Source: Triops longicaudatus
Lineage: Eukaryota > Arthropoda > Branchiopoda > Notostraca > Triopsidae
Assembly: GCA_022885665.1 (NCBI GenBank)
Contig: JAGQDJ010000020.1
Span: 434,001-498,000 of the forward strand
Length of the DNA: 64,000 bases
Reading direction: 5' to 3'
Shown here: piece after piece, positions 1 to 10,859 of the stretch
Numbering within the stretch: the stretch's first letter is position 1
Layout: each line of letters begins with the position of its first letter
Notes under the pieces: model-generated
What the model saw: only the letters and a program-made list of their open reading frames with translations
What the model was told of the DNA's origin: nothing
Database searches by the model: none
Program-made: the position numbers and the translations under genes

Positions 1-469
1 CAGGAGCTGTTCTGGTACCTTGATGGTTGACGAACTGATTATGCTTACAAAAAAAAAAAAAAAAAACTAAAAGTCCTCCAATATACTCGTTCTCCTTATA
101 AGACGTTTGTCAATAAGCTAGAATCTCCCTTATCCCCGTTTCAATATTGTGTACCCCGTTTATGGACAAGGCTCTTGATCCTCTACTCTGTTCTAGGCTT
201 CCTTTTGAAATCTTTTGACATGCTCCACATGGCCCCTGCCAGTCTTTCAACTTTAAAACGCTGTACGGCGCCGCGTCTCGTCTTGCAAAAGCGTTCTGGG
301 AGGTTTCAACGACGGAAAAATCCGTGACATCCCCCCTTTTTCCTTTTAAACCAGCGTCCACACATGGCCCATGGAAAAGACACCTGGTCATGTTGAAGTA
401 TTTTTCACCAGAAAGCGGAAGAAAGGGGCGTAGAGAGGGTGAAGAGGGTGGGGAGGGCGCTGGGCTTAC
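1..469. other. heph intron (donor at 469) running to the window edge
   Basis: The minus-strand donor GTAAGC follows the RRM2 exon at 469. The next expected exon, completing RRM2, is not recognisable here. The stretch has a poly(A) run at about 49-66 and a purine-rich stretch at 415-460. Open frames on either strand show no family motif. Confidence 0.6.
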
Positions 470-2577
470 TGTTCTTAGTAAAGGTGACGATCCGGAGGAC
501 TTTGCCGGCACGGGAGAAGATCTGGTACAGGACGTCGAGTGTGACTGGATACAACATATGTTCGACGATGACCCGTAAGACGGTATTGGGACCGCCCTGT
601 GTTTCCGACTGACCAGCCAGCACTTGGGCCACTTGCAAGGCAGCTTGTGCTGAAGCACTCTGTGGTACATGGTCAAGAAAAGTTGAGAAAAATTGTTTAA
701 TAATGTTAAAAACTCGAAATTTTGGAAAATAAAGCTTTAAACGTTCAGAGAAACTATTGAAAAGCATAACAGAATTTCAAACGACTTGGACTTTTAGAAT
801 TTAATTATAGAATTTAAAATTACTTATTTAATAGTACGGCAGAAATGGAAAATAAAATACTTCAATTGTTAAAAATCACTTAAATCACAAGGAAATCGAA
901 CATTAATCACTGGAAGTATTCAGAACTATTGCAAAAGTGAATTAAAACATTGACAAAAGCGTTTTCGTAAGAAACCCAAATTTTCCCAGGGAAAATACCG
1001 GAATTCGTGTCGAAATTTTAACAAAGGCACGTTTTCAAGTTAAATTGAGACGAGATGAAAAAGATGTGCGAATTTTAGGGAAAGATGAGTAAGGAAGTAT
1101 GTTTACGGCGTTGGAGTGGGTTTGGTCAGTCTTCAGTTCGCGGTGATTCGAATACTGGACGTAAACGGACCGTCCTCGTAATTGGGCGGATCCATTAGTG
1201 AAATAATTAACCATCGCAACTGCAGAAGTTTCGTCAGCCATTTCTAAAAACGCCTGCAAACGATATCAAAACCGTTCGTTACAAAAAAAAACAGTTCTAT
1301 AACGAACTAGGTCATTTTTTATTTATTTTTATTTTCACTGTGAACTAGCATATCAATTTTTAATTTTGGCAATTTTTAAAAGTTTTTCTACAGTTATATT
1401 TTTTTTTATTTTTAGTAGCTAATTTTTATAGTTTTTTCCGTCATGTATTTCATGAATTCTTTTTATGTATTTTTAAAAAATTATTTTTTGCATACCTGGT
1501 TTTTGCCTTTCAAGACCAAAACGTTGGTGACACGCCCAAAAGGGAGACCCAGGTGGACAATTTCTGTTTCGATGACGTCTGTGGGGATGTTGCGAATATG
1601 CACTACTCGCGACGGTTTCCCCTCATTCTTGGGATCAATGCCATCCAATTTCACCTGAAAAATAAAATAAAAAATAAAAATAAATAAAATAAAATAAAAA
1701 TAAATAAAATAAAAAATAAAAATAAATAAAATAAAAAATAAAAATAAATAAAATAAAAAATTAAAATAAACAAAATAAATAAAAAATGAAGAAATAATGA
1801 AAAATAATTCACAAATGTTTCAAGGCTTCATAAAACTTCCAATCTAAAGTCACCGTGAGATTCCGATAATTTAAGACAACTAGACAGTCCTAAACCTTTT
1901 TTTTTACTTCTTTTCTCAAAACTTCCATGAACTAACCTTGGAACACTAGTTGGCTCTCATTTTATTACGTTCCTTTTTATTTTTCGCTTTTGTCTGATCG
2001 GATTTCAAAGAGGGGAAAAATGAACTAACGCCAAAAGAAATATTTCATAAAAGTGGTAGATTGAAGGAAGTCGAATGCTTCTTTTGGAAGCACAAGTGGC
2101 AGCTTTGAATAGGCTCTGTGCCAAAAAATGAAAATCTGTCCAGCAGATTGGAACGAAACGCAGCGTTCCAAAAATTCTTAACACGCAAAAGAACAGCAAG
2201 CTTGAGAGCTCATCTGGCAGAAACCGAGACACGCTAACGCAGTCAAGGAGGAACATCCGGGAAGTTACTCGTTGCAACCAATTCGCGGTTCTCCCCCTTC
2301 ACTTCCCAAAATTCCCAGACTGAAACCACCCGCTTTCGTGACTACGACTCTCCAAGTTTTCCAGAAATCCAGCCTTTAATTACTTAATTCATTCCTACAC
2401 GCTTTCATTTCCTGATTTTTTAGGACTTATTTATCTTAACGATTTTTATGACAGAGACGAAAATTCATATTATGATACATTGATATTTACCTTCTTGGCA
2501 TCGTTGTTATTATTGGTGTGATTGGAGGTCGGGCTCATCACAGCTCCATTGCTCATCGTCAGCTCCTCTGATCCGCG
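470..2577 (-). CDS. heph: Polypyrimidine tract-binding protein (hephaestus), four internal exons, partial at both ends
   Basis: RNA-binding splicing and translation regulator of the PTB/hnRNP I family, acting mainly in the nucleus. In transcript order the coding exons are 2577-2491 (29 codons, phase 0), 1654-1496 (53 codons), 1253-1107 (49 codons) and 659-470 (63 codons plus one base), all with GT/AG borders and matching phases. Seen: an N-terminal RGSEEL segment and an Asn-rich linker ending in AKK (matching the family's RGSDEL), then RRM1 with RNP2 VVHIRNIP and RNP1 KGKNQAFLEM split exactly by an intron, [19 protein letters not shown], and the start of RRM2 ([21 protein letters not shown]...IVTFTKN). 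The rest of RRM2, RRM3-4 and the 3' end lie beyond the left edge. The initiator exon was not found; it may lie far upstream, at higher coordinates, because this family has very long 5' introns. The intron at 1655-2490 carries an AAATA microsatellite. Identification is secure; the symbol follows the fly orthologue. Confidence 0.95.
1659..1790. repeat. AAATA/AAAATAAAT microsatellite in heph intron
   Basis: Tandem A-rich units of the type AAATAAAATAAAAAT with very few interruptions. It sits immediately upstream, in the transcript sense, of the acceptor of the exon at 1654, so it reads as a T-rich tract before the splice acceptor on the minus strand. Confidence 0.9.
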
Positions 2578-3047
2578 CTACAAAAGAGGAAACAAATCAA
2601 TGAATCTCTACAAAATTTACTCTAATTTTTTTCCAAGTTTAAACTCTAAAATGGACTCGAAATTCCCATTTTCAATCATTCCCGGAACAATTTCTGAATT
2701 AATTATTTTTTTATTAACATATCCGAGTGCTTAAGTCACACTTTTTCGGCACTGAATAAAAAAGTGTGCTCGATTTAATGTGTGAAAAGGAAACAAAGGC
2801 ACACAAAACGAAAAAAATAGGACAAGAACTGGGAAACAAAGAAATTTCCATGGGTAATCAACCACCATCACCAGTATTCCCGTAACCCCCTCAAAGTTCG
2901 AAAAAGATATTGATCTGTCTCATCAACACCTGTTCCCTCAACGTACTATGCTAGCGAATTAAATAGAAATGCATGACTATCGATCCAACCCTCACTAGCT
3001 TTGTGTGCAATACACACACAAATAAATAAATAAATAAAAATAAATAA
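2578..3047. other. Non-coding stretch upstream of the heph exon
   Basis: The acceptor of the RGSEEL exon (TGTAG) is at its left border. I see no coding exon; a TAAATAAA-type repeat at about 3020-3048 abuts the LTR fragment. Probably heph intron. Confidence 0.5.
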
Positions 3048-3266
3048 ATCCGTTTATTCGTAACTTCAGTACAAAATCACACGAAACACTCTCCTTCTCG
3101 TGCTTTCTCTCACTTTACGTTCACAACAATCAAATTTCACTCTCAAGAAACGCAACTGACTCAAAGGAAGGTCAAAAAGGAACTCTGCATTACAGGCTCG
3201 GTGCAGGGGATTTCATTCTTACCAACAATGAATCGTAGGATTCCTTGTTGGGCGGATACGAAATTT
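3048..3266 (-). mobile_element. Degraded solo-LTR fragment (same family as the 51.7 and 52.8 kb copies)
   Basis: It aligns with the intact LTR at 52781-53079 through CCGTTTATTCG, ACACTCTCCTTCTCGTGC, ACAACAATCAAA and GGATTTCATTCTTACC up to ACGAAATTT. It lacks roughly the first 27 bases, an internal block of about 30 bases, and the terminal GTAACAAC...CACA, so no target duplication can be read. It is embedded between AATAAA-type simple repeats on both sides. The sense strand (carrying AATAAACGG) is minus here. Confidence 0.85.
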
Positions 3267-6200
3267 TCATAAATAAATGAAAATAAATATATAAAATAAA
3301 AATAAAAATGCAACAAGTTCCGCTTTATACGGTCGTTCACAGTATGGCTAGGGTTGGCTGTTATGATAACAATATTCAATAAAGCCGAAAAAAGAAGTGT
3401 TTATGCAAAGTCAAAGGCCTCACCCACCAATGGGCCAAGATTGTTTGGAGAGAAGGAACCCGGATATGATTTTTTTAGTCTCTCACACCTTTTTTTCCCA
3501 TCTCCACAAAGCAACCTCACCCACATATGTAAACCGTCTTGTTTGCCTCTCTTCTTCTAATTTCGTCTCTTACTCCTTTCGTCATTTGCCTGAAGTTCAA
3601 GGCAAAATTTTATGAAACTTCGCCCGCTTTCCGCGAGCACTATTTTATAAAAGCACAAAAATTTTCTAGATTTTTTTTTCGCTTTTTCTAGAAAAATAAT
3701 GCGACGTTTTGAAATTGAGCCTGTGAATTAATTACTATTAAAAAAACGCCAAAAAATGAAAATAAGAAAAATAAAATAACAATAAAGATTAAATATTAAA
3801 GATAAAGCAAGAAAACGAACTAAAATATTAATAGACAAAAGCGAAAGATGACTGAAAACAGAAAGAAATGAAAAACTTGGAGAAACGAGCTTATGAAACC
3901 TGTAAAGCGAGTTTTGTTTGCGGAGCAGGTGTGAAAAGCTGCTTCAAGAAAAGCTTCTTTACGCCGTTGTCTTGAATACAGAAGTTTACGGCCACGTTTA
4001 TGTGACAGCTGACAATACGGCAAACAAAATGGAGCAAGACGAGCAGTTGACATCTCGGGAATTCGTTTGTATGTATGACACAGCTACTGCCTTAAGCGTC
4101 CCTATCTTATCGGCCATTTTACTGCTTTTTTTTCGTCGTTTGTTTTATCTTCTCGAAGTTATTTTTTGTGGTTTTAGGCTGTTTCGCAACCCAGAAGACG
4201 GAAGTTGTCTGTAAAATTTTTTCAAGCGAAACCTTTCAAGTTTAATGGCATGAAACCAATTCTAGACGCACAACGTTTCTCGGCACGTGTTAGTACCAAT
4301 AAAAATTATTAATACTATATTTTTTTATTTTATATTCTGGCCTTAAGCTCCCTTTTTAATCGCTATTCCTCATCTTATAGCGTATAAATAACACAAAAAT
4401 TATATTACTCAAACTGAATAACCTAAATCGCAATTAGAGTATTGTACATTAAATTGCACAGAAAATAGAAAAATATTACAAAATGAAATGCTAAAATACA
4501 GAAACTGAAAATCGAACTATTAACGTTAAAAAATACAAAAGATAATGAAAAATAAAAAAGGAAAAAATTAATTGATAAAAAAGGAATTAAAAAATAAAAT
4601 GCCAAAGTTGAAAATTACAAAACCGAAAACTGAGATACAAAAACTAAAAAGTAGGAAAAACGGAAATTGAGGGTACATTAACATAAAACTTGCATTGCAC
4701 GAACGAAATCCTGTCTAAAACTTTCCCATGTGGCTTTTATCCTGTTTTCGGTAGCTGCAAAACGTATCACCAACAGAAATTAAGTGGCGTTAGGCTAATC
4801 AACATTGCGACGCCGAAATTTGGACTGCAACTTTGATACACTAGCGCTCGGCTGAACTTTGCACTCAACTTTCCATTTTAATTACCCAACATCAAAGCTC
4901 AGTTAGCAACTTCAGCCTCATATATCCCTCCACATAACTATTTAACAACATTTTAACATAACTAAGACAACACAGACCTGCACTAACATAATTTCTCCGA
5001 ACTCAAAGCCACATAAATTTAATATTTTCTCGACCAGTTTTCACCACTCATTTCACAAGCTCATTTCAACCTCAAATAGGCTCGTGAAGACTCTTCACAT
5101 GTTAGCCCCGCCCCTTCAGGGGCACGACGCCAGACTTTCCCGCCTTTTTCACCCCCGCGTGCCTGTTTCCGCCCGAAAAATTCCTAGAAGGCTAAATTTA
5201 TCTGAAACAACATCTGTGTAGCCTTACCTTAAAAAAAGTAAATGTCCTGACAACTCTAATTAGTCCTACAAGCTTATTTTCTTCTCAAAGTTCGTTAACT
5301 CTTTGCTAAAACGGCCAATTCACCTAACGAATTTAATTTTTTGTACCGAAATTTTCAGACCGCATTTGCAGATTTCGCAATTTTCATTTATTATTATTTC
5401 AATATTATTAATATTAATAATATTTTATTGTTATTATTATTAATAATCTATTTATTATTATTTTTTTACTATTATTATTACTATTTTTATTATTTTTGCT
5501 ATTATCTAGGATTTTGCCCATTTGCCCGTTTCGTTCCAAGCCAGCTTGTGTTCTTACAAATGCACATGTGGTGTTCAGGGCTCAGGACGCACCTGGACAG
5601 CTGTTTTCCAACACACCTGGCGGTTTCAAATGCGACAATAGTTTGAAACACGGGGGGAAAAACCCAAGATCAAAGTTCCAAACTTCTCGACAAGCAATTT
5701 TCCGCTGCAACGGACGACTGATGCTCAGTCAACAATGAAAATCAGCATGTTTGCTCCCAAGCTGCTCTCGACTTGAAAATTCCCCTTCCAAATTTCTTCC
5801 CGTCGAGCATTCAAAAGCAGATCAACCATATTCTACCTTTCCTTCATTTGAATTTTTCCCTATTGTTATTCCCTCCCACCTTTTCAAAAATTCGTATTAC
5901 GAGGGTTCAATTCATCTTAGCTCCTTACCCCCCTCAAAGAATACATTTTTGTCCCTCAAACTATTTTCTAAAAATTCTTTTCTCGGACAAAACAGGCAAA
6001 CAAACCTGTCTAAAACGTAAGCCCCGCCCCTCATTGATCACAAAACAAGCTTGTCAAGGTGCAGCCTTTTAAACGGGGATTTAAATACCGAAAATACTTT
6101 AGCTTCCAATTTGCTACTATTTTCGTTTTTTTTTTCTTTCTCTGCCTTTCTTTCCCTTTTCGCGAAATTGTGGTGTGAAGAAAGCCTTATCAAGAAAGGT

Positions 6201-6839
6201 TTCGGGTTCAGGAGGGTTGTTATTGTTATGATTATTACTATGGGAGCCGCCACCACCGCCAAAGTGGTAGTCGAGGTTCCCCGCAGGTATATTTTCTTTC
6301 CGTCGTGAGAAAAAGCAAAAAAGGTACTCTCACACCTTTAATCAGAGGGCGGAAGACTGGGAAGGTAAGCTGAGGGGGGTGAAAAAGGGGGTGGGGTGAG
6401 TTTACTCTGTCTCGTATCGATTCTGCGGGGGGTTGGGGGGTCAGGTTGCATCATCAAGTTATAGGTTCATGCAAACGGAGTTTGCACGTCAGGTTGACGT
6501 GGCTTTTTGTCGTGCGTAGTCAGCCAGCAAGCGACGCGAGTGTGTATTACTCATTAGCAAATTAAGGTCACTGGCCCAGACGAAGGGGCGGGGCTTGATG
6601 GGCTTCGGAAGCCCTCGAGTCATCCTCAACAAGCTTTTTCAACGTTCTCGAGTGCTACAATTCACAAGCTAGACGAGGAATCATGAGAAGAAGACAAAAG
6701 TACTGGACCGTTGCTTGAATGGACGGAGATACGAGGCCAAATTCAATAATGAAGTTCATTAGTGTCAACAATTCTTGACCTTTTTCACTTTTAGACACAA
6801 AAAATAAAATTTTCTGCAATTGTAAGCAAATTCTTTACT
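3267..6839. other. Gene-free AT-rich stretch
   Basis: No exon is recognised on either strand. It contains an AATAAA-rich patch (3270-3310), AT-rich low-complexity blocks (3720-3830, 4300-4700), the ATT microsatellite listed separately, and a G-rich patch at 6360-6440. Longer open frames here have no motifs and are strongly T- or A-biased. Confidence 0.6.
5383..5507. repeat. ATT/TTA trinucleotide-rich microsatellite
   Basis: Imperfect (TTA)n/(ATT)n run with AATATTAATATTAAT interruptions, giving an artefactual Leu/Tyr/Phe-rich open frame on the plus strand. Confidence 0.9.
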
Positions 6840-7680
6840 TTGATTGCTTGAGATGTCTGAGTTTGGGAAAATAGTTTTGGCATTTCTCTTACATCCGGGT
6901 TCGATTACAGGGAATATGACTCATGATTCTTGTTTCGAAGTGCTAGAATTGTTGCCAACTGTTTGTCTTAAGGGACTTTTCTTCACTGCAGAACTATATA
7001 TAATCATTTTTTTCTGAACTTTCTCTTACATCAGGGTTCGATGTGACTAAATGTTCAATATTTACTCAAGTTTGCATACATAAAGTCAACTACGATTGGA
7101 AGAAGCTTAACCTCGTAATCTAAATTGCCTTTTCCCTAGTTTTCTTGCGCTTTATTACCATTTTTCGTAATTGTCCCTTACATTAGGGTTCTGTGAGGAC
7201 GTACTACACACGATTTGCGTTGAAAAGAATTCCTGTCATCGTTTGAAACTAAGCCTTGTTCTTAAAAAGCGTTTTACTGAGTTTTTCTTCTACTTTTGGT
7301 CCAATTTCTTTCAAATGTCTCTTACATCGGGGTTCGATTAGGACGAATTACTCATTAATTGCGTTTAAGAAAGTCACTAGACTCGGTAGAAATCTCACTC
7401 GATGATTTATTGCTGTTTAACCTGACAATTTTAATTTTCCAAAGAATTTCAATGTCTCTTACATACGGGTCCGGATGAACTAATCGAGTAATTATAGTCC
7501 GCGTTTAAGAGACTTACTACAAAATTTGTCTAATACTGCCTGACACTCTTAATGGTGATTTTCATGCAATTTCGATATATTTTCCTATTTCGAATATTCC
7601 CTCATTTTCCCGTATTTCTCTTACATAAGGGTTCGATCGGGAACGACTAACATTCCTATAGTAATCCTGCTAAAATTGTA
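6840..7680 (+). repeat. Array of six degenerate ~145-bp tandem units sharing a TCTCTTACAT-NN-GGGTTCGAT box
   Basis: The box begins at 6885, 7022, 7174, 7318, 7455 and 7617, so spacing is 137, 152, 144, 137 and 162 bases, all in the same orientation. TCTCTTACAT is kept in all copies except one C/T change at 7174. GGGTTCGAT is intact in four; 7174 has GGGTTCTGT and 7455 GGGTCCGGAT. Downstream a weaker shared block follows, roughly GGACGAATTACTCAT then GCGTTTAAGA and ACTA, clearest in the copies at 7318 and 7455. The rest of each unit is diverged. I do not know this element. GGTTCGA resembles the core of a Pol III B box, but no tRNA fold is visible. Confidence 0.8.
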
Positions 7681-8310
7681 AGAGGTTTAAAATTTCAGTG
7701 ATAATATTCAAATGCATTTTCGCCGTTGGGCTGAATGAATTTAACAGACAGCATTTGTGCGTGAAAAAGGTGATGACGTCATCACTGCAACTTGTCTGCA
7801 GAATGGGCATCGTTCGGGAGATCCGTATATGCAGTCTTTTATATTTTCTCTTTCTCATGCTAGGTTGCGTAAAGGAGCGAGAGTGGGCAAAGGGGGATAC
7901 GGCGGACATTTTCTTTTTTTTTCCGTTCGTTGGCCAAGTGCCAGCGTTTTAGTTACTTCATTGTTGTCGGCAATGCGAATCGTAGAATGACGTCAGCACC
8001 ATTTTGCTCTGATGGGTAATTTGGAGAGTACCGTAGTAGTCAAAATGTTACAACGAAAAAATAATAATAATAATAATAAAATAAAAAAAGAAAGCACCCC
8101 GGAGAAGAGAATGGTTCGTGTTTCGCATGAATGATCTCCACCGCAACAATAGAACGTGACAGAACTGTTGGAATGAGGTGCACAGGTGGAGCATGTCACG
8201 ATAAAAAAGCCCTTCAAGCGATCCTGGGAGTACGTGAAACCCACCTTAACCCTCCTTGAAGCAACGTATATCTATGTAGGCAATATTTCTCCCCAAAACT
8301 TATATTTCAG
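7681..8310. other. Non-coding stretch with two CRE-like sites
   Basis: It carries a 16-bp palindrome at 7770-7785 and a second TGACGTCA at 7988-7995, plus an AAT run at 8060-8090. It could be a promoter or enhancer region for something transcribed to the right; no start exon could be proved. Confidence 0.4.
7770..7785. promoter_or_regulatory. Perfect 16-bp palindrome containing a CRE (TGACGTCA)
   Basis: GTGATGACGTCATCAC equals its own reverse complement and contains the consensus CREB/ATF site. A second TGACGTCA lies at 7988-7995, 203 bases downstream of the first core. The function is inferred from the motif only. Confidence 0.5.
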
Positions 8311-8553
8311 GTACAGGAAGAAAGAAAGTGGTTGCCCTTGAAATTGTACCTTCCCAGAAAACGAGCTACGAACCATCCAAACCACTTTCCATTTTCGTGT
8401 CAGGGGAATCAAAAGATACAAAAAGTTGCTCTAATGATATTGCCAATTTGCTAAGCAACGTCGGTGTTCAGAGAATTCGCAGATACGGAACTTTGTACGG
8501 CAAGTTAAGCCTGATCATCCACACTTCTAATCTCCAAAAACTACATGAATATT
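8311..8553 (+). CDS. Possible terminal exon of an unrecognised gene (low confidence)
   Basis: A plausible acceptor (TTATATTTCAG) ends at 8310 and is followed by an open frame of about 80 codons to TAA at 8551-8553, reading from GRKKVVALEIVPSQKTSYEP through DIANLLSNVGVQRIRRYG to LIIHTSNLQKLHEY. The composition is less biased than in random frames nearby: mixed hydrophobic and charged residues with no homopolymers. I do not recognise the family. No upstream exon with a matching donor was identified and no AATAAA follows the stop within about 50 bases, so this may be chance. The CRE-like sites at 7770 and 7988 would fit a promoter upstream. Confidence 0.2.
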
Positions 8554-10802
8554 AACTACATTAATTTATATTAAAAATTTCCTATTAAAATAAGCCGAAT
8601 TCGAAATTCTGAGGTTCGTCTAGCTTTAAGTTTTCATCTATATCTAAGATTTCCTGACAATTTTCGCTACGACTGTATTATTTTCTCAGCGTTGCCGATT
8701 ATATGAATTCACTCCGATAATAAGGTCCAGCACCGGAACCTGAAGGAGTTTCGTAGTGAAATTGTCTTAACAACAACAGTAGTGTGTAATCTAAGCAAAT
8801 TTGAGTAAATTCAAGGTTAATCAGGCTGCAAGATGCACTTTTACGTGCTGCGCGGATAAGGGAATCCTGGTTGGTTCACGTTTTTGCTCTTAAAAGGAGA
8901 CCACAAGCGAACTCGACTGTTAACGACTTGGAAGACGTTACTGAGGAAACATTGTTCCATGTTTATTTCACAACCCTAAAACTAACCACGACTCACGTTG
9001 CAGTCTTTGCAACACTGGTCATAACTCTCAACGCAGGATTAAACTAAAACTTGCCCACTAAAAACGAACCAAGTCAACAGAATGTCAAATTGCTCCTCGT
9101 AAAGCACAAGTTTACTAAGTTTACGTTTCCACGTCAACAACTCCTTAAACCCTTTCAGACTTACATTTTTCTGACAACCGTTCACATATTTTACCAGGTT
9201 GATGAGTTATTTCCTTCCGGAATTTATTTGTACTGTTTTATTCGTCCTTGACACATTTAATAAATTTAAAACAAATTTAATTTTCAATATTTAATGCTCA
9301 CCCAAAAAGCTGCCGAAACTCATTGCACTTAAAATCTAACGTAGTTCAAATTTCTGGATGTTCTTTTTTTTATCTTCAGGAAGGAAACAAACATTCCCAA
9401 CGACGAAAAGACTTCTTGCGAAAAATTTCGTCTTTCCTACTAATTTCGTTTCCAACGGAAATTCTTCATCCCAGCCACGAACCCATAAAACTAATCTTTG
9501 ACCAAAAGAAAAAAATCTTCAAGGATATCCGCCGGATGTTAGTTAACGCTCTTTCCTCGCTCAGTGGCCCTTTCACAGTACCCACATTTAATCTCCTTTT
9601 TCGAACATTACAAACCCAAACAAGGCAGCCAATAGCAATATTTCTCATCATACGCCAACTGAATATTCCCTCAATTCGCCCACAGGGGTGATGGAGGGGC
9701 AATCGTAATATACCGCATGCTTTTATTGTTATCCAATTCGCTCGGAACTGTCACGCGTGACTTAACAATCCCCATGTCCTCAGGGCATTCGAGAACACAC
9801 TTCGAAACAAACCAATACTCCACATACAAGCTTTTAAAGGTTTCAAAATACTCTTGGGCACTTTTTAAAATGTCTCTTAACAAAATAAATAAAAACGTAA
9901 ATTAAAAAATAGATACAACAAATAAAAATAAAAATTAAAAAATAGATATAATAACTACAAATTAACTAAAAACGTAAATTTAATAAATAAAAATACATTA
10001 AAAATAGGTACAATAAATAGAAAAAAATAAGAAATAGATACAATAAATACAAATAAATTAAAAAATAGATATAATAAATAAAAATAGATACAAAAGTAAT
10101 CTAAAATTGTGTTACAGACCGTACTGAATAAAAGTCACATAAGTGTGGTAAGTATGGTTAGAGAACTGTGAAAGGACATTGAAAAGCAGCTGCAGAACCA
10201 TATGGGGCGGTGCCTTGGAGCGCCTAATAACATTTGGTTCCACTTTCCCCTTAGAAGTAGCAAGTTACCAAAAATCGTTTCTGTTACTTAGTTTTTCTCT
10301 CTTGTGCCTTCTCTGATGGAGAATTTAACACTCACAGGACCCGGAAAAAAAGAAAAGGAAGACGAAAGAAGGACTGGCCATATGGTGCCTCCCGAGATCC
10401 ATTTTCTACTTTACTTTTCAATACTCTTTGCAACGGCATTTCCCCGAGAAAGAGGAAGAAGACCTCCGTAGCAATCATTAAAAGTTATTTTGGGAGCAGT
10501 CGAAACCGTGGGTAGGTTACCGAAAAGGGGCGGAGCTAGGGGCAACAACTTGTGGTCAATAAAAGAGTCTCCTGCTACCTTTCCTGCCTATATGCTCAAT
10601 CGGTGAGTATCGTGACTTGTGGCTGCTTGAGAAACTCACAAAAAGGAGAATGTGATGGGTTTGACGCCCTAAAACGCTCGTGAGTCACACACCAAGTGGT
10701 TGTATCATGACCTCATCGCGGGTTTTATTCCTGCTGCCTTTCGGAACGTAAGTATTCCCATCGAAATTATTCATGTTATTTCCCACAAAATTATCTACTG
10801 TT
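8554..10802. other. Gene-free stretch with AT minisatellite
   Basis: No exon recognised. From about 9880 to 10095 there is a degenerate repeat of AATAAATA, AATTAAAAAATAGATA and ATAATAAATA units. The open frame at 9323-9691 (plus) has no family features. Confidence 0.55.
9880..10095. repeat. AT-rich minisatellite (AAAAATAGATA/ATAAATA units)
   Basis: Repeated AATTAAAAAATAGATA, ACAATAAATA and AAAAATAAA words, about 35-60 bp per higher-order unit, imperfectly conserved. Confidence 0.8.
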
Positions 10803-10859
10803 CCCCCCCCCCCCCCCNNNNCCCCCCCCCCCCAAAAAAAAAAAAAAAAAAAAAAAAAA
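10803..10859. other. Assembly gap inside homopolymer runs: C15 - N4 - C12 - A26
   Basis: Fifteen C, four N at 10818-10821, twelve C, then about 26 A. This is an unresolved homopolymer, so local sequence and length are unreliable and any open frame crossing it is an artefact. Confidence 0.95.

Noticed and set aside
6885..7637. tRNA genes suggested by GGGTTCGAT (B-box-like) words
   Set aside because: No paired T-stem, anticodon arm or acceptor stem can be formed around any of the six copies.
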